From: Tamarix chinensis
Taxonomy: Eukaryota; Streptophyta; Magnoliopsida; Caryophyllales; Tamaricaceae
Assembly (NCBI GenBank): GCA_030549775.1
Contig: CM060175.1
Coordinates: forward strand, 6,510,564 to 6,574,563
DNA length: 64,000 nucleotides
Reading direction: 5' to 3'
Positions 61,642 to 64,000 of this stretch are shown piece after piece; the stretch's first letter is position 1, and each line of letters opens with the position of its first letter. The position numbers and the translations under genes were made by a program. Below the pieces are notes generated by a model that had not been told where the DNA came from, did no database searches, and saw only the letters and a program-made list of their open reading frames with translations.

Positions 61642-63126
61642 TTATGTTGATGCAGCTAAACTAGTGACCATAGGTATGGGCCAAATGTTGATGTCATCAC
61701 TCAAAGTTTCCTTAGTGTTTGTGGATTGAACTACAACATGTCCAATCCATGAGGCCTTTAGGAGGGAAGCATTAAAAATAGGATCAACAGAGGGAGTAGT
61801 GTCGGCATAAGCATCAGAGGGGGCAGCGTCAGCGTGGATAGAAGCATCGCCTAGGGGAGTGTCCATGCAATCTTGATTATGCGGTGTAAAGTTGGGTGGA
61901 AACTGAGATCGAAGTGCACACAGCTCCATCTCTATGGTTTTTTGTTGTTTTTCCATGGAGGTAAGTATACCAACAACCTGGAGAAGGAGATCATGGACAC
62001 TAGCAAAGGTTACATAACTTGAGGAAGGAGGCATATGGGGTGGAAGAGAGGTGGAAGGGGCAGAGATGGATATAGAAGGACCCCTTGTGGTTGAGAATGG
62101 AATATTCGTTAGAGCGAGAGGGTCATCCAGTAGTGGTGGAAGATCATTTGCAGTAGACTTAGAATACGGTGTAACACAGTGTGGAGAGCCGACCACTATG
62201 CTACAAAGAGGCAAGAACTTTAGGGATAATATGGGTTATTTGGCCATCCATGCTCATTTAATAACCCATATGTCAGAAGGTGATTGCATCAAGGTATCAA
62301 GTTGTTTGTGTAGGCACAATGGTGTAGCTAGAAAGCTTGTGAGATTAACATGGAAGTCTTAAAGAATGTGCATGATGAGTGAGACGTATCCCAAGGCTAC
62401 CTAGCTATGCCCCATCATATGTAATATATGTCGGAAGATGTCATCCTCAAAGCAGATGGGAGTGGAAGAGAGGATGTGATATACCCCATACCAATCCTTT
62501 AAATTCATATCGGCCCCTAGCCCAACTCAAGGAAAAAGAATAAAGGAGACATGTAATGACACACCCTTTTAAAGGGTGAGAGATAATAAGAACTAGCAGT
62601 TCCTCTATAGATAAAGTGGTGGTGGTGCATATCTATTAAGATCTCATCAGGATTGCAAGTGCGCATCCACTCAACATAAGTGATGCCAGTCTTGATGTTA
62701 TGATCAATCCCAAATATGCGAGCCAACTGGGTTTCATCAAGGATAATGGGAGCACCTAATACATGAGTACCGATGGTGCTTCCTAGAACATGGATAATGA
62801 GATTTACGTAGAAAATATAAACTAAGTCTGGGTAGAATAGTTCTTTGAGAGTAAAAAGAGGTAGAAGGTGAAGGTTGAAAAGAGATTATATGAAGGGAAT
62901 TTTGAATTGATTGGTGAGGAGAGGTCTCAATGGTCCGAGTGAGTTGGGAGGTAGATAATAGTGAAGGTCTTATTGTTAACAAAGAAGGACGAGTAGGATG
63001 GATGGAGTGAGGTAGAGATGGATGACTAGTGTCTTTCAAAGATGAGGAAGAAGAGAAGGATGTTGGAGATGGAGCTTGGGGAGGGGAAGCAACAGGTTCG
63101 TTAATGTGAATGGTGGTCTGAGACAT
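61642..63126 (-). pseudogene. Broken ORF resembling the putative plant transposon protein domain
   Basis: Three minus-strand open segments lie in order: 63126-62737 (Ser/Pro/Thr-rich, starting MSQTTIHINEP), 62726-62517 (MARIFGIDHNIKTGITYVEWMRTC and SYYLSPFKRVCHYM) and 62214-61642 (with SVHDLLLQVVGILTSMEKQQK). These words match the general plan of plant proteins found inside LTR elements and annotated as putative plant transposon protein: a low-complexity N-terminus, a conserved core, and a C-terminal coiled-coil-like stretch. Stops and frame changes separate the segments. The family call is from memory of its style and is tentative. Confidence 0.5.
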
Positions 63127-63580
63127 ATGGCTCAGTTGGGTACGAGCCTATTTAGGGGGAGGAATACCAACATCCCCATGAAGTATTTGTAAGGGAGTTA
63201 ATTTTTGATTTGGCATTGTACTACACTAAGTATACAAAAAGGGTAGTGGAGTAAGAAAAGAGCATAAAATTGGGGCAAACTAAATGGAGTGTAGCCAAAG
63301 CACAATGATTGTGAAAGAGGCTTAGAGATGACAAATGGAGGTATGAATGTAACTTAATATAAGGTAAGGGAGATGAAATTAGACAAAGTGGAAGTTAAGG
63401 TTTGAAGAGAGAATTACCTCAAATCTTGTGAGATATAGGGAAATCGACAAGGAGTGGTGGTGATAAGTGCATTCCTAGTGTTGATTTGAGAAAATAAAGT
63501 GCAAATTTATGGATTGTGATAGTAGTTGAGCGATTTCTAAGGAGAGTAGGTGAAGTAGGTGAGAGAGAGTTGATGAATTT
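63127..63580. other. Repeat-derived DNA, nothing recognised
   Basis: This interval lies between the broken ORF and the CGACTGG-repeat stretch. No coding region or element end was found. Confidence 0.35.
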
Positions 63581-63619
63581 AGAGAAAATGGGGTCGAGGG
63601 TTTGGGGAATAGGGAAGGT

Positions 63620-63835
63620 GGGTATTTATATGCTCGATGTACAAATCGACTGGTTTAAGGAAGCAGTCGAGTGTTCTTGATACCGATCTACTAGTATGGA
63701 GTATCCAATCGACTAGTTTCATGTGGTTGAGACATAATCTTATAAGAGAATGACCACCCCAATTTTGAACCACTGATTGACTGGTATGAAAACCAATCGA
63801 CTGGTTTTGTTGACCATTTGACTGGTTCACTCAGC
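63620..63835. repeat. Cluster of near-palindromic CGACTGGTTT words
   Basis: At least five words such as AAATCGACTGGTTT, CCAATCGACTAGTTT, ACCAATCGACTGGTTTT and ATTTGACTGGTTC lie within about 200 bases. They match the repeats at 60175-60780 and in element E. Confidence 0.6.
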
Positions 63836-64000
63836 TGTAAGGAAGTAACAACCTCAGAGAATGCTCCTATGGTGGAAGACGTTGCTCATGAGATACCTAA
63901 AATAATGTTAACCCCAAACCCAGTCTATGCCATTATGCATGACACCATGGTGGTTAAATGGGGCCAATTGTTTGGCTATGTTAGAGGAGGTAATGGAAGC
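63746..64000 (+). other. Open reading frame running off the window end, unidentified
   Basis: One plus-strand frame stays open for 85 codons to the window edge. It includes ENAPMVEDVAHEIPK and NPVYAIMHDTMVVKWGQLFG. It has no upstream Met in frame near the stop at 63743-63745 and overlaps the repeat cluster. It could be a piece of another retroelement polyprotein or chance. Confidence 0.25.

Noticed and set aside
62051..62362. 103-codon plus-strand ORF
   Set aside because: It is the opposite-strand shadow of the transposon-protein pseudogene, with no recognisable content.

Overview
This window is nuclear DNA from a flowering plant. It holds three multi-exon plant genes (a ubiquitin protease, the meiotic recombinase DMC1 and a DUF3700/TSJT1-type protein) in a very AT-rich background full of decayed, nested transposable elements. 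The sequence does not identify the species. Only about a quarter of the window belongs to genes.

Layout. 1-920: AT-rich DNA. 921-2677: a non-autonomous hAT element with a perfect 8-bp target duplication. 3687-8450 (minus): a UBP1/UBP2-type ubiquitin protease, 1054 aa from two coding exons plus a likely 5' UTR exon. 8.5-13.3 kb: AT-rich DNA with an (ATT)n tract and a degenerate ~225-255 bp tandem repeat. 13.3-28.2 kb: solo LTRs 4.6-5.0 kb long, inserted into one another in both orientations. 28.2-41 kb: a decayed Ty3/gypsy element on the minus strand, split by two further LTR insertions; its gag, protease, reverse transcriptase and integrase pieces read in order once the insertions are removed. 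42.7-47.7 kb: a 5-kb MULE with ~110-bp terminal inverted repeats, a dead FAR1-like transposase and a 507-bp hAT element nested in it. 49.1-52.7 kb (plus): DMC1, 15 exons, 342 aa. 53.3-54.8 kb (minus): TSJT1-like gene, 4 exons, 249 aa, convergent with DMC1. 56.8-64 kb: LTR fragments, a second decayed gypsy element and a broken plant-transposon ORF.

The three genes do not form a functional unit. DMC1 acts in meiotic strand exchange, the UBP removes ubiquitin, and the TSJT1 homologue is usually a stress- or hormone-responsive protein. The clearest unusual gene feature is the last DMC1 intron: it has AT-AC ends, a near-perfect U12-type 5' splice site and a U12-like branch site. A second DMC1 intron may also be U12-type. 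The clearest structural story is the repeat nesting, supported by exact target-site duplications at several joints. I found no CRISPR array, tRNA, rRNA or other non-coding RNA gene that I could support.
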